Assembly: GCA_045639325.1 (NCBI GenBank)
Contig: JAZUCU010000051.1
Location: 1-25,454 of the forward strand
Source of the DNA: RGIG8244 sp045639325
GTDB lineage: Bacteria > Verrucomicrobiota > Lentisphaeria > Victivallales > UBA1829
DNA length: 25,454 nucleotides
Reading direction: 5' to 3'
Below, one piece after another: positions 15,451 through 24,144 of the stretch. A model generated the notes under the pieces. That model was not told the DNA's origin. It made no database searches and saw nothing but the letters and a program-made list of their open reading frames with translations. The position numbers and the translations under genes were made by a program. Every line of letters begins with the position of its first letter. Position 1 is the stretch's first letter.

Positions 15451-16610
15451 CTCTTTTTCTCCAATAACGTAACCGATTCAAAATGAGAAGTACACGGAAA
15501 CATATCAAGCAATGCCGTTTCCTTCACCTGATACACGTCTGATAACATTTGCAAATCACGCCGCAACATGTCCGGCGCGCAGGAAATATACACAATCACC
15601 GACGGCTGCCACGCAAGAATTCCCTGAACAACTTCTTTCGACATCCCCGTACGCGGCGGATCTGTCAGCAATAACGTCTCACCCGGCAGAACCCCTTTGA
15701 TCTTCTTCGGAAAACGGGCGGCATCATCGCTGTAAAAACGGCAGCGGGCAGCAACACCATGCTCTTCCGCATTCTTTTGCGCCATACGGACTGCATCCCC
15801 ATCCAGTTCTACGCCAATGCATTGCAGCGCCGGATTCTGCCCTGCCGCAAGAACAGAGAAGATCCCCGATCCACTGTACAATTCAACAAAATGTTTCGGC
15901 TGATAACGTTTGACATACCCCAGAGCTCGTTTCGATAATTCCTCCGCAACCGACATGTTGACCTGAAAAAAGGAACGGGCCGGCACTTTGAATTGTTCCA
16001 AACCAATCTGTTCCGTCAGAAATTCCGGACAATCCCGTTCCGTCGGCATCGCAACACCATCGAACGGAGTCCAACGGTATACGATCCGTTTCGCATCGGC
16101 GGCAGGCTGATACTGCTCCATTTTTTCACAAATGGCATCCTGCGCCAAAGGACAGGTGCGGACAGGGATCAGAGTCGTATTATCTTCCCCGCGATACCCC
16201 GCAACCCCATTTTCGCAGGAAAGAGATATCTTGTTCCGATAACCGGTACGGTGCGGCGAGGGATAAGGCGGGTGAATCACCTCCGGAGAAAACTTCCGCA
16301 TAAAAAATTCCAACTGCTGCTGTTTCGCCTGAAGCTCCACAGCATAATCAACTTCCGCATAAACACATGCCGGACATGGTGTATCTGCCGTCCGGAGCGG
16401 ACACAGACTTTCTCTCCGGTCACGGGATGGCTCCAGAATCTCCCGGATCACACCCCGGGCAAAGTTCTTCTTTTCGACAATGATTTCGGCACGGATCCGG
16501 TCTCCTGGAACAGTGCGGGGCACAAAGCACACCTTACCATCCGGCAGCAATGCGGTTCCATCTCCGCCAAAAGCGAAATTATGAATATCAAGTTCTGCAA
16601 TTTTTTTCAT
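15447..16610 (-). CDS. 23S rRNA/tRNA (uracil-5-)-methyltransferase, TrmA/RlmD (RumA) family
   Basis: 387 residues, ATG 16610. The N-terminal part (1-60) is a TRAM-like OB fold (ELDIHNFAFGGDGTALLPDG, GDRIRAEIIVEKK). Cys70, Cys79, Cys82 and Cys153 form the likely [4Fe-4S] ligand set of the RumA type. The C-terminal half is the SAM-dependent methyltransferase: FFQVN (214-218), ELYSGSGIFSVLA (SAM binding), GVELD, DPPRTGM (317-323), the nucleophile Cys344 in YISCAPDML and Glu378 near the end. It makes 5-methyluridine in rRNA or tRNA; the target cannot be chosen from sequence alone. First gene of the operon, overlapping radC by 4 nt, with a predicted promoter at 16657-16684. No clear Shine-Dalgarno. 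Confidence 0.92.
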   Translation of the reverse strand: MKKIAELDIHNFAFGGDGTALLPDGKVCFVPRTVPGDRIRAEIIVEKKNFARGVIREILEPSRDRRESLCPLRTADTPCPACVYAEVDYAVELQAKQQQLEFFMRKFSPEVIHPPYPSPHRTGYRNKISLSCENGVAGYRGEDNTTLIPVRTCPLAQDAICEKMEQYQPAADAKRIVYRWTPFDGVAMPTERDCPEFLTEQIGLEQFKVPARSFFQVNMSVAEELSKRALGYVKRYQPKHFVELYSGSGIFSVLAAGQNPALQCIGVELDGDAVRMAQKNAEEHGVAARCRFYSDDAARFPKKIKGVLPGETLLLTDPPRTGMSKEVVQGILAWQPSVIVYISCAPDMLRRDLQMLSDVYQVKETALLDMFPCTSHFESVTLLEKKR

Positions 16611-16656
16611 AGATTATCAAACTGAACATAAAAAATAGGAACGGACTTATCCTATT

Positions 16657-16684
16657 AAATTATCACAAAAAAAGATTTCTTCAA
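16657..16684 (-). promoter_or_regulatory. Predicted promoter of the RNA methyltransferase - radC - acpS operon
   Basis: On the minus strand TTGAAG, 16-nt spacer, TGA-TAATTT (-10 at 16662-16657). It lies about 47 nt upstream of the start codon and diverges from the promoter of the UDP-glucose dehydrogenase gene. Confidence 0.5.
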
Positions 16685-16736
16685 CTGCTGAAACAGGAAA
16701 AATACGAAAAAAATTGAACTCTTTCCCTTCTTTCGT

Positions 16737-16764
16737 TTGAAAAAACGCCGATTTGTGGTAAAGT
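16737..16764 (+). promoter_or_regulatory. Predicted promoter of UDP-glucose dehydrogenase gene
   Basis: TTGAAA (16737-16742), 16-nt spacer, TGG-TAAAGT (16759-16764). Transcription would start near 16771, about 34 nt before the ATG at 16805. AT-rich flanks make neighbouring -10 alternatives possible. Confidence 0.55.
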
Positions 16765-16804
16765 ATAGGGTGTATTATATAATATATTAACTGCTTGGGT
16801 GATT

Positions 16805-18190
16805 ATGAAAAAACAAATCCTTTGTATCGGTGCCGGATATGTCGGTGGCCCCACTATGGCTGTAATCGCGGATCGCTGCCCCGATTATGTCGTCACCGTC
16901 GTCGATATCAATGAACAGCGGATCGCTGCATGGAATTCAAATCAGCTCCCCATTTATGAGCCCGGTCTCGATGAAATCGTTTTCCGCTGCCGGGGAAAAA
17001 ATCTGTTCTATTCTACTGACATCCCTGCCGGTATCCGCAATGCCGATATCATTTTCGTCAGCGTCAACACCCCGACAAAAACTTTCGGCGCAGGCGAAGG
17101 GCATGCCGCAAATCTCCAGTTCGTGGAAAAAACAGCTCGCAGTATCCTGGAATATTCCGAATCCAATAAGATTATTGTGGAAAAAAGCACGCTCCCCGTC
17201 CGGACCGCTCAAACCATTCAACGTATCCTGCATTCCAATAACAAAGGCTTGAAATTCCAGGTCGTTTCCAACCCCGAATTCCTCGCCGAGGGTACCGCTA
17301 TTTCCGACTTGAATAATCCCGACCGCGTCCTCATCGGCGGCATGGAAACAGAAGAAGGACGTCAGGCGGTGGAAGAAATCATTTCCATTTACGCCAACTG
17401 GGTCCCCAGAGAAAAAATCATTACCACAAATCTCTGGTCCAGCGAATTGACCAAGCTCGTATCCAACGCCATGCTGGCACAGCGTATTTCTTCCGTCAAC
17501 AGCATTTCCGCTCTCTGTGAAAAAACAGAAGCCAATGTGAACGAAGTCGCAGCCGCTGCCGGTCTCGACAGCCGTATCGGCCCTAAATTCCTCCGCGCCA
17601 GTCTCGGGTTCGGCGGTTCCTGCTTCAAGAAAGATATCCTCAATCTGGTATACCTCTGCCGCTATTACAATCTGCCCGAAGTCGCAGACTATTGGGAATC
17701 TGTCGTGAAGATCAATGATTATCAGGCAACTCGATTCGTTCACAATATCCTCCAGGCTATGTTCAATACCGTCGCAGATAAACGCATCGCCATCCTCGGC
17801 TTTGCGTTCAAAGCCAATACCGGTGATACCCGCGAATCTCCCGCAATTTCCGTTTGCAAACAATTGCTGGAAGAACATGCTGCGCTCGCCATTTACGACC
17901 CCAAGGCTATGGAAAATGCCAAGTTGGATCTGGCTAACGAACAGGGCAATATCGAATTTTGCAATTCAGCAGAAGATGCCGTCCGTGGTGCACATGGTAT
18001 CGTCATCGCCACCGAATGGCAGGAATTTGCAGACCTGGATTTCGAAGCATTGTTCAACTCCATGCAGAAACCCGCATTCATTTTTGACGGCAGAAACATT
18101 CTCCCTCATCAGAAATTGTTCGAGATCGGATTCGATGTCTATTCCATCGGTCAGAAACCATTAACTCATTTCCAAGGAATTGTGGTATGA
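16805..18190 (+). CDS. ugd: UDP-glucose 6-dehydrogenase, eukaryote-like type
   Basis: 461 residues from ATG 16805; an in-frame GTG at 16799 would add two residues. It oxidises UDP-glucose to UDP-glucuronate with NAD+, giving a precursor for acidic polysaccharides and LPS. The Rossmann motif GAGYVGGP is at residues 9-16. Then come WNSNQLPIYEPGLDE, VSVNTPTKT, SNPEFLAEGTA (155-165), RVLIGG, SSEL-K and the catalytic Cys273 in GFGGSCFKKD. The C-terminal domain has KRIAILGFAFKANTGDTRES and PAFIFDGRN. From memory it matches animal UGDH (GAGYVGGP, CRGKNLF, VNTPTKT, AQRISSINSISALCE) better than the shorter bacterial TuaD/Ugd type. It overlaps the PIG-L gene by 4 nt, so the pair is coupled. Cytoplasmic. 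Confidence 0.94.
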   Translation: MKKQILCIGAGYVGGPTMAVIADRCPDYVVTVVDINEQRIAAWNSNQLPIYEPGLDEIVFRCRGKNLFYSTDIPAGIRNADIIFVSVNTPTKTFGAGEGHAANLQFVEKTARSILEYSESNKIIVEKSTLPVRTAQTIQRILHSNNKGLKFQVVSNPEFLAEGTAISDLNNPDRVLIGGMETEEGRQAVEEIISIYANWVPREKIITTNLWSSELTKLVSNAMLAQRISSVNSISALCEKTEANVNEVAAAAGLDSRIGPKFLRASLGFGGSCFKKDILNLVYLCRYYNLPEVADYWESVVKINDYQATRFVHNILQAMFNTVADKRIAILGFAFKANTGDTRESPAISVCKQLLEEHAALAIYDPKAMENAKLDLANEQGNIEFCNSAEDAVRGAHGIVIATEWQEFADLDFEALFNSMQKPAFIFDGRNILPHQKLFEIGFDVYSIGQKPLTHFQGIVV

Positions 18191-18987
18191 ACGAACAGAA
18201 TGTGAAACGTTTTTTATTTTTCGGTGCACATCCCGATGACCCCGATGTATTTTTCGGCGGCACTGCAGTTAAACTCGTAAAAGCCGGACATAAAGTAAAA
18301 TTCGTCTCTCTTACCAATGGTAACGCCGGACATCACAAGATGAAGCCCGATGCCCTTGCTGCCCGTCGCTACGGCGAAGCCCAGGAAGTCGTCAAACGTT
18401 CCGGAATCGTGGAATATGATGTCATGCAGAACAGCGATACCCTGCTGGAAAATACCCTCGCAAACCGTATCGCCATTACGAAAATCATCCGCGAATTTCA
18501 ACCCGATGTCGTGATCACACACCGGCTTTGCGATTATCACCCCGACCACCGGGCAACAGCACAGCTTGTCATGGATACCACATTCCTTGTCCGCGTGCCC
18601 CTCTTCTGCCCCACGGTCCCCGTGCCGGAACAGAATCCCATCTACGCGTTTTCTTACGATGGCTACACCGATCCCCGCCCCATCCGCACCGACGCCGTAG
18701 TCTCTGTGGATGATGTGCTGGATGAAAAAATGCGTCTGTTGGACTGCCATGAATCTCAGTTCTATGAATGGCTCCCCTGGGTCGATTTCGGTATTGATAA
18801 CTTTGATGTGACCGGCATGACCTGGGAACAGCGCAAAGCCCACCTGATTAAATACTGGGGCCCCATTTACCAGCGGGCGGCAAAACTGGCAAACATCCCC
18901 GGCATTGAATACGCCGAAGTGTTTGAACAGTCCGCCTATGGCAGACAGGTTTCTCCCGAAGAATTCAAGGCATTATTTGCCGTTTGA
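18187..18987 (+). CDS. PIG-L/LmbE-family zinc deacetylase
   Basis: 266 residues, ATG 18187 within the stop of the UDP-glucose dehydrogenase gene (ATGA). Family enzymes remove N-acetyl groups from GlcNAc-type sugars or conjugates. The motif AHPDD (14-18) provides the Zn ligands His15 and Asp18 and the catalytic Asp17. HPDHRA (118-123) gives the third ligand His121. The usual AHPDDE reads AHPDDPD here, the sixth residue being Pro rather than Glu; this position is outside the metal ligands. Large Tyr/Trp-rich C-terminal segment (SQFYEWLPWVDFG, TWEQRKAHLIKYWGPIYQR). No signal peptide, so cytoplasmic. Coupling to the UDP-glucose dehydrogenase suggests a joint role in sugar-nucleotide or polysaccharide building; the substrate is not known. 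Confidence 0.9.
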   Translation: MNEQNVKRFLFFGAHPDDPDVFFGGTAVKLVKAGHKVKFVSLTNGNAGHHKMKPDALAARRYGEAQEVVKRSGIVEYDVMQNSDTLLENTLANRIAITKIIREFQPDVVITHRLCDYHPDHRATAQLVMDTTFLVRVPLFCPTVPVPEQNPIYAFSYDGYTDPRPIRTDAVVSVDDVLDEKMRLLDCHESQFYEWLPWVDFGIDNFDVTGMTWEQRKAHLIKYWGPIYQRAAKLANIPGIEYAEVFEQSAYGRQVSPEEFKALFAV

Positions 18988-19030
18988 TATAACACCATAA
19001 CTCTTAAACTTTTATAGAAGGAACAAAAAA

Positions 19031-20053
19031 ATGTCAGAAACAGTTCTCGACTCAATCCGTGCGAAAGCAAAAGCCCTGGGGCGCAAAGTTTGCCTTACGG
19101 AAAGCGATGACCCCCGCAACCTGCAGGCCGCTGCCAAATTGGTCCAGCTCGGCTATGCAAAACCCGTCCTCGTCGGTGATGAAGACGCTATCGTTAAACT
19201 CGCTGCCGAAAATGGTATCGACCTGACCGGCGTCGAAATCGTTGACGTCCTCAAGACTCCCAACCTCGACAAGTACATTGCAAAAGCTGTCGAACTGCGC
19301 AAGAGCAAAGGTCTCACAGAAGAACAGGCTCGCGAAATGCTCAAAGATACATGCGTGTTCTCCGCTGTCATGGTTTGCAGCGGCGATGCTCACGGTTATG
19401 TCTCCGGCGGCGGTAACCCCAAAGGTTACAACCACAACACAGCTCAGAAGACAAAACCCGCTCTCCAGTTCTTCAAGACTGCTCCCGGCAGCAAAATCGC
19501 TTCTGCTTTCTTCATCATGCAGATGCCCGATAAAAAATGGGGCCACAATGGCGTGTTCTTCTACGCTGACTGCGGTCTGAACATCAACCCCACTGCCGAT
19601 CAGCTCGCTGAAATCGCTGTCACAACAGCAAAAACTTTCCGCCAGTACACCGGCGCAGAACCCAAAGTCGCTATGATCTCCTGCTCCACGAAAGGTTCTG
19701 CTCACGATCCCATCATCGACAAAGTCGTTGAAGCTACTGCAAAAGCAAAAGAAATGGATCCCTCCCTCCTCATCGACGGCGAACTCCAGTTCGACGCTGC
19801 TATCATTCCTGAAATCGCAGTCAAGAAAGCTCCCGGTTCCCCCGTCGCAGGTCAGGCTAACATCCTCGTGTTCCCCGACCTCAACTGCGGTAACACCATG
19901 TACAAGGCTACTGAACGCCTCGCCGGTGCAACTGCTATCGGTCCCCTGATCCAGGGTCTCCGTCGCCCCTTCACTGACGTCTCCCGCGGTTGCTCCGTGG
20001 ATGACATCGTTGACTGCGCAGCTGTCGCTGCCATCACCGAATGGGCTGACTGA
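19031..20053 (+). CDS. pta: Phosphate acetyltransferase
   Basis: 340 residues, ATG 19031 with GAAGGA 8-9 nt upstream. It interconverts acetyl-CoA and acetyl phosphate, the step linking to acetate and ATP in fermenters. Family marks: CLTESDDPRNLQAAAKL near the start, VCSGDAHGYVSGG, ALQFFKTAPGSKIASAFF, LINPTADQLAEIAVTTAKTF-like segment, AMISCSTKGSA, LIDGELQFDAAI, ANILVFPDLNCGN, and the C-terminal GPLIQGLRRPFTDVSRGCS followed by VDDIVD. It is the short single-domain type. About six extra residues (GGNPKGY, near 127-133) are inserted after YVSG relative to the common SGAxxxT form. Regular C-ending codons suggest high expression. No ackA lies nearby. A strong terminator follows. A related butyryl/phosphotransacetylase activity is possible. 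Confidence 0.93.
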   Translation: MSETVLDSIRAKAKALGRKVCLTESDDPRNLQAAAKLVQLGYAKPVLVGDEDAIVKLAAENGIDLTGVEIVDVLKTPNLDKYIAKAVELRKSKGLTEEQAREMLKDTCVFSAVMVCSGDAHGYVSGGGNPKGYNHNTAQKTKPALQFFKTAPGSKIASAFFIMQMPDKKWGHNGVFFYADCGLNINPTADQLAEIAVTTAKTFRQYTGAEPKVAMISCSTKGSAHDPIIDKVVEATAKAKEMDPSLLIDGELQFDAAIIPEIAVKKAPGSPVAGQANILVFPDLNCGNTMYKATERLAGATAIGPLIQGLRRPFTDVSRGCSVDDIVDCAAVAAITEWAD

Positions 20054-20091
20054 TACTGAATAATTGTCAGACGTTTTAACATTGCTTGACT

Positions 20092-20125
20092 GCCGTTCCC
20101 CTTACCCGGGGGAGCGGCGGTTTTT
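20092..20125 (+). terminator. Intrinsic terminator of pta
   Basis: GCCGTTCCCC (20092-20101) pairs with GGGGAGCGGC (20109-20118), ten base pairs with one G-U, a 7-nt loop, and then GG and five T. It lies 38 nt after the pta stop. Confidence 0.9.
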
Positions 20126-20151
20126 ATAATCTCCCACCGGATAATTGAATT

Positions 20152-20835
20152 ATGACTGAAATCATCGCTTCCCACATCGAAACGTATGCAAAATACGCAG
20201 AAACCGCCCCGTTGATGATCCTCTTCTTCATCCTTCTCTTCATGACCATTGAAAGCTCTTTCATCCCGTTCCCCAGCGAAGTGGTGATGATCCCCGCCGG
20301 ATTCCTTGTCTTCAGATATTCTCTTTTCACCGGTGTACATGCTCTGGATCTGCTGATTGTTATCATCGCAGGTCTCGCCGGCTCCATGCTCGGCGCATAT
20401 ATCAACTATTACCTCTTCTCATGGGTCGGAAGACCATTCCTCCATAAATACGGTAAATACTTCTTCCTCAAAGAACAGGCTCTCGACAGAGCCGAAGAAA
20501 TCTTCCGCAAATATGGCGATATCGCCACTTTCGTCTGCAGACTTCTCCCCGCGATCCGCCAATTGATCTCCATCCCTGCCGGCCTCTCCAAAATGAATAT
20601 CTGGCGATTCTCTTTCTTCACCGCTCTCGGTGCAGGTATCTGGACTGCCATCCTTGCCGGTATCGGTTACTACTTCGGCCATCTCGCCGGTAACATGACG
20701 TATCTTGAAATGATTGAAAAAGGCAAAGCCATGATTCACGATTATTATATCTGGATCATCCTTGCCCTTGCCGTCTTTGTTGCCGCATATCTTTATATCC
20801 ACAAAAAAATTATGAAACAGGAGAATAAAGCATGA
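20152..20835 (+). CDS. DedA/VTT-domain membrane protein
   Basis: 227 residues, ATG 20152 with only a weak ribosome site. The DedA family is thought to move lipids such as undecaprenyl phosphate or phospholipids across the inner membrane and helps keep the proton motive force. Motifs: Glu34 and FIPFPSE (37-43) in the first re-entrant region, Gly-rich GLAGSMLGAYINYYLFSWVG, and R130-LLPAIR136-QLISIPAGLSKM, matching the conserved R-x3-P-x-x-R/S...AG pattern. Five or six hydrophobic segments (about 20-40, 45-60, 65-92, 150-180, 205-220). It overlaps the next transporter gene by 4 nt (ATGA). Alternative names are YqjA/YghB-like; the exact substrate cannot be told. Confidence 0.9.
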   Translation: MTEIIASHIETYAKYAETAPLMILFFILLFMTIESSFIPFPSEVVMIPAGFLVFRYSLFTGVHALDLLIVIIAGLAGSMLGAYINYYLFSWVGRPFLHKYGKYFFLKEQALDRAEEIFRKYGDIATFVCRLLPAIRQLISIPAGLSKMNIWRFSFFTALGAGIWTAILAGIGYYFGHLAGNMTYLEMIEKGKAMIHDYYIWIILALAVFVAAYLYIHKKIMKQENKA

Positions 20836-21728
20836 CTCTTGTTGCTTTTCTGATTATCTCCGCTTCCGTTTTTCTTCACGCCGGATGGAACTTCATCAGT
20901 AAGAAAAACAATCCTTCGCTGGCATTCTTCACCGTCATGGCGTTCGCAGGCGGCGCGCCGTGGATTTATTTCGCCATCACCAGCGGAATCGATATCACCG
21001 CACTCCCCGGAAAATTCTGGATCCTCTTCGCCGCCAGTATTTTCTTTGAAACCGTTTACATGTTCGGACTGGCTTACGGATACAAATTGGGCGATATGTC
21101 GATGGTATATCCCCTTGGAAGAGCATTCCCCGTCCTCTTTGTCGCCATCGTCACACTCATTTTCGGGCTGGGCAAGACGCCGTCCGTCTGCGCCATCGCC
21201 GGTATGATTATCGTCGCCACGGGATGTATTATTCTGCCGATGACACGATTCCGTGATTTCTCGTTCCGCACCTATTGCTCCAAAGTCATGCTTTTCATCA
21301 TGGTCATTTCCTGCGGAACCACCGGCTATACCGTCGTCGACAGCTTATCCATGAAGCTCCTGAAAGGCATGCCTGCGCAGTCCGATATCCACCGTTCTCT
21401 CTTCTTTGTGACTCTGATGCAATTCGCTTTGACCCTGTCCCTCCTGGTGATTACCATGTGCAAAAAACAGTGGCGCGAAGAATTGAAATTCTGTACTTTC
21501 AAAAGTTATCAGGGCTATCTTGCCGGATTCTTCAGTGCCGTGGCATATATCCTTGTCCTGCTCGCCATGAACCATGTCGATAATGTCAGTTATGTACAGG
21601 TTTTCCGCCAGATGAGTCTGCCCATCGGAGTATTTGCAGGCGTATTCATACTGAAAGAACCTTGCACGCTGACAAAGATCGTCGGTTTGATTATGATCGT
21701 CACCGGGCTGATTATGAATGCCTTCTGA
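20832..21728 (+). CDS. EamA/DMT-superfamily transporter
   Basis: 298 residues, ATG 20832 inside the dedA-type stop region. Ten hydrophobic helices in two halves of five, as in the drug/metabolite transporter superfamily. Near the first-half repeat is FLHAGWNFISKK and FGLAYGYKLGDMSMVYPLGRAFP, a typical EamA segment (Y-x-x-G-x-M-x-x-x-Y-P-x-x-R). The second half ends with VAYILVLLAMNHVDNVSYVQ, FRQMSLPIGVFAGVFILKEP and IVTGLIMNAF, the classic closing pattern. Inner-membrane exporter or importer of small metabolites; substrate not assignable. Coupled with the DedA gene, and followed by a hairpin terminator. Confidence 0.88.
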   Translation: MTLVAFLIISASVFLHAGWNFISKKNNPSLAFFTVMAFAGGAPWIYFAITSGIDITALPGKFWILFAASIFFETVYMFGLAYGYKLGDMSMVYPLGRAFPVLFVAIVTLIFGLGKTPSVCAIAGMIIVATGCIILPMTRFRDFSFRTYCSKVMLFIMVISCGTTGYTVVDSLSMKLLKGMPAQSDIHRSLFFVTLMQFALTLSLLVITMCKKQWREELKFCTFKSYQGYLAGFFSAVAYILVLLAMNHVDNVSYVQVFRQMSLPIGVFAGVFILKEPCTLTKIVGLIMIVTGLIMNAF

Positions 21729-21729
21729 C

Positions 21730-21777
21730 AAAAAAACTGTGCTTGATTCAATCACTTGAACCCGGCACAGTTTTTTT
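21730..21777. terminator. Bidirectional terminator between the transporter and RNase E/G genes
   Basis: AAAAAAACTGTGC (21730-21742) and GCACAGTTTTTTT (21765-21777) are perfect reverse complements. The 22-nt loop contains a smaller TTCAA/TTGAA stem. The flanking A/T runs make it work on both strands, ending the plus-strand transporter operon and the minus-strand RNase gene. Confidence 0.85.
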
Positions 21778-21795
21778 ATACATTATAAAGTTCAA

Positions 21796-24087
21796 TTATT
21801 CCACCGGAAGACCCGTTTCCGGATCAACCAGTTTGAAATCTTCTATGTGAACCGTCGGATCCGCACGGAATTGCAAATCTTTCCCGTATACATTCTGCAA
21901 TTCACGCAGCAAATCAGCATCGTTGTTCTTCAAACGCGCCATGATCGAGGGATGCATGATCACACGGACCGCAAAATCTTTATTCCGCCGTTTCCGTTTC
22001 AGAATTTCTTTCAGCGACCGCTGAATTTCCACACTCATACTGATGGCCGACTTCACATGACCCGATCCGTTACAATACGGGCAGAGATCATATACCGTGT
22101 CTTTCACGCTTTCATGTTCTCTCTGACGCGTCAGCTCCATCAAACCGAAACGGCTGATCGGCAACACTTTTGTGCGTGCCTTATCGTTACGCAAATGCCG
22201 TTCCATCGCCCGGAAAACCGTATCACGGTCACGCTGATGTGACATATCAATAAAGTCGATCACGACCTGACCACCGATATTCCGCAAACGCATCTGCCGT
22301 GCAATTTCTTCCGCCGCTTCCAGATTGGTCGCCAGAATCATTTCCGGCGCTTCTTTGCCGGATTTGCTCTTGCCGGAGTTGATGTCGATTGCAATCAGGG
22401 CTTCTGTTTCGTCAATGCACAAATAGCCGCCGCTGGGGAGATTGACGATCCGGTTGAAGATTTCCGCTACCTGTTTTGTAATCTTGTAATGGTCAAATAC
22501 CGGCTCAGGACGATTGTAAAGTACCAATTTTGTCTGGAAATCATCCCCGACAAATTTTTCAACATTGGCTTTCATTTCCGAATAACGTACCGGGTCATCC
22601 ACCACAATTTCATCAATATCATCCGTGAGAAGATCCCGCACCGTCCGTTCCAGCATCGTCGGCTCTGCATAAACCAAGGCCGGGGCTTTCGGCTGAATCA
22701 ATGCCATTTCAACATTATGCCAGACTTCCAGAAGCATATCCAGGTCACGCTGGAAAAATACATCTTTCTTGCCTTCGCCAACAGTACGGCAAATCATTCC
22801 CATGTTGTCAGGAATATCAAGATCCGTAAGAATACGGCGCAAACGGCTGCGTTCTTTGTTATCCTCAATCTTGGAAGACAAACCGATATGTTTCGAATAA
22901 GGCAGCAGCACAAGATAACGCCCCGGAATCGTGATATTCGTTGTCAGACGCGCTCCTTTTGTGCCAATGGGGCCTTTCGTGACCTGAACAAGCAATTCCG
23001 AACCGCAGGGGAATACCTTGGGAATATCTTCCACTTTGATCTTGCCGCTGTGGAGCTTTTCTTCGATTTCTTTCAAACGGCGGCCCTTATCCGCTTTACC
23101 GATGATGGAACGGATCTTGCCTGCAAATTTACTCAGAAGTTTACCCGATTTATCCTTCGCGCCGTCTTCAGGGTCACTGTTTTCCGCTTTCCGCACATCT
23201 TCCAGAATGTCATAAGTCGCCGGGAGCATGTCGCGGTAATGCAGAAACGCATTCTTTTCCGCGCCGATATCCACAAACGCCGCTTCCAATGATGGCTCAA
23301 GACGGGTAATGCGCCCAAGATAAATCGAACCTGCAAAGATTTCATTGGCAGGACGTTCCAGTTCATATTCCTCCAGTCTGCCGTCACACAGAAGCGCAGA
23401 ACGGTTTTCCAATTCCTCACAGTTCAGAACGATCTGTTTTTTCACCTTCTTTTCCGGCGGCGGAGGCGGTGCAGCAGGTGCAGGCGGGGCAGCTTGTTGT
23501 TTCTTCTGCTTTTCCCCCTGTTTCTTTGCCGGTTGCTGTTTCGGCGCTTTCGGTTCCGCCTTCTTCTGCCCCTGCGCTTTCGGTTCCGCCTGGGATTGCG
23601 GCTGCGGTGCCGGTTGTTTTTCCGCTTTCTTCACCTTCTGTTTCGACGCATTCTGCGGAGCAGCGGCAGGTACAGGCTGAGAAACAACGGGAGTCGGTTC
23701 CACTTTCTTCTCTTTCGGCTTGCGGACAGGCTTTTTCCCGACGTTCTTTTCTTCTGTCTTTTCTGCTTTTTCTGCCTTTACCGCCTCTTCTGCTTTTCTC
23801 GCAGTTCTGGCTTTGCGGGCTTTTCTCGCTCTTACAGCTGTTTTTACTTTTTTCTTCAGCTTTTTGATGACGGATTCTTTTTCTTTCACCGTTTCCGGAG
23901 CAGCAACAGTCTTTGCCGGTTCACTTTTCTTCTTTGCAACGGCAGAAGATGACTTACCCTCCGCCTCAGCGGCAGGTTCCTTCTTCTTTTTCGTCTTCAC
24001 AGGCTTTTTCACTGCAACAGTTTCAGCCAATGGTTCCGGATTTTCTTCCGGCGCATCTTTTCTCTTTTTTCTTCGGAACAGTTTCAT
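21796..24087 (-). CDS. rng: Ribonuclease E/G family endoribonuclease with long basic N-terminal extension
   Basis: 763 residues, ATG 24087 without a clear Shine-Dalgarno, 57 nt downstream of fmt. Residues 1-215 are a low-complexity Lys/Ala/Pro/Glu/Gln-rich region, probably disordered. The catalytic part starts near 216 (KQIVLNCEELENRSALLCDG), with the S1 domain (IYLGRITRLEPSLEAAFVDI) interrupted by about 65 charged residues (290-353) before CGSELLVQVTKGPIGTKGAR. The catalytic aspartates are Asp568 in IAIDINSG and Asp611 in VVIDFIDM. The zinc link is CPYC (669-672), then a C-terminal RNase G-like tail. The enzyme cuts single-stranded 5'-monophosphate RNA in mRNA decay and rRNA processing. Unlike E. 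coli RNase E the non-catalytic arm is N-terminal. RNase G versus E cannot be settled. Confidence 0.93.
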   Translation of the reverse strand: MKLFRRKKRKDAPEENPEPLAETVAVKKPVKTKKKKEPAAEAEGKSSSAVAKKKSEPAKTVAAPETVKEKESVIKKLKKKVKTAVRARKARKARTARKAEEAVKAEKAEKTEEKNVGKKPVRKPKEKKVEPTPVVSQPVPAAAPQNASKQKVKKAEKQPAPQPQSQAEPKAQGQKKAEPKAPKQQPAKKQGEKQKKQQAAPPAPAAPPPPPEKKVKKQIVLNCEELENRSALLCDGRLEEYELERPANEIFAGSIYLGRITRLEPSLEAAFVDIGAEKNAFLHYRDMLPATYDILEDVRKAENSDPEDGAKDKSGKLLSKFAGKIRSIIGKADKGRRLKEIEEKLHSGKIKVEDIPKVFPCGSELLVQVTKGPIGTKGARLTTNITIPGRYLVLLPYSKHIGLSSKIEDNKERSRLRRILTDLDIPDNMGMICRTVGEGKKDVFFQRDLDMLLEVWHNVEMALIQPKAPALVYAEPTMLERTVRDLLTDDIDEIVVDDPVRYSEMKANVEKFVGDDFQTKLVLYNRPEPVFDHYKITKQVAEIFNRIVNLPSGGYLCIDETEALIAIDINSGKSKSGKEAPEMILATNLEAAEEIARQMRLRNIGGQVVIDFIDMSHQRDRDTVFRAMERHLRNDKARTKVLPISRFGLMELTRQREHESVKDTVYDLCPYCNGSGHVKSAISMSVEIQRSLKEILKRKRRNKDFAVRVIMHPSIMARLKNNDADLLRELQNVYGKDLQFRADPTVHIEDFKLVDPETGLPVE

Positions 24088-24144
24088 TTTGCAGATATAC
24101 CAGTTTTGTTTTTGTTGATGATCTGACGTGCCATTGTATCAGGC

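Noticed and set aside
16937..17878. Antisense open frame opposite the UDP-glucose dehydrogenase
   Set aside because: Shadow of strongly C-ending codons; the sense frame is unmistakable.
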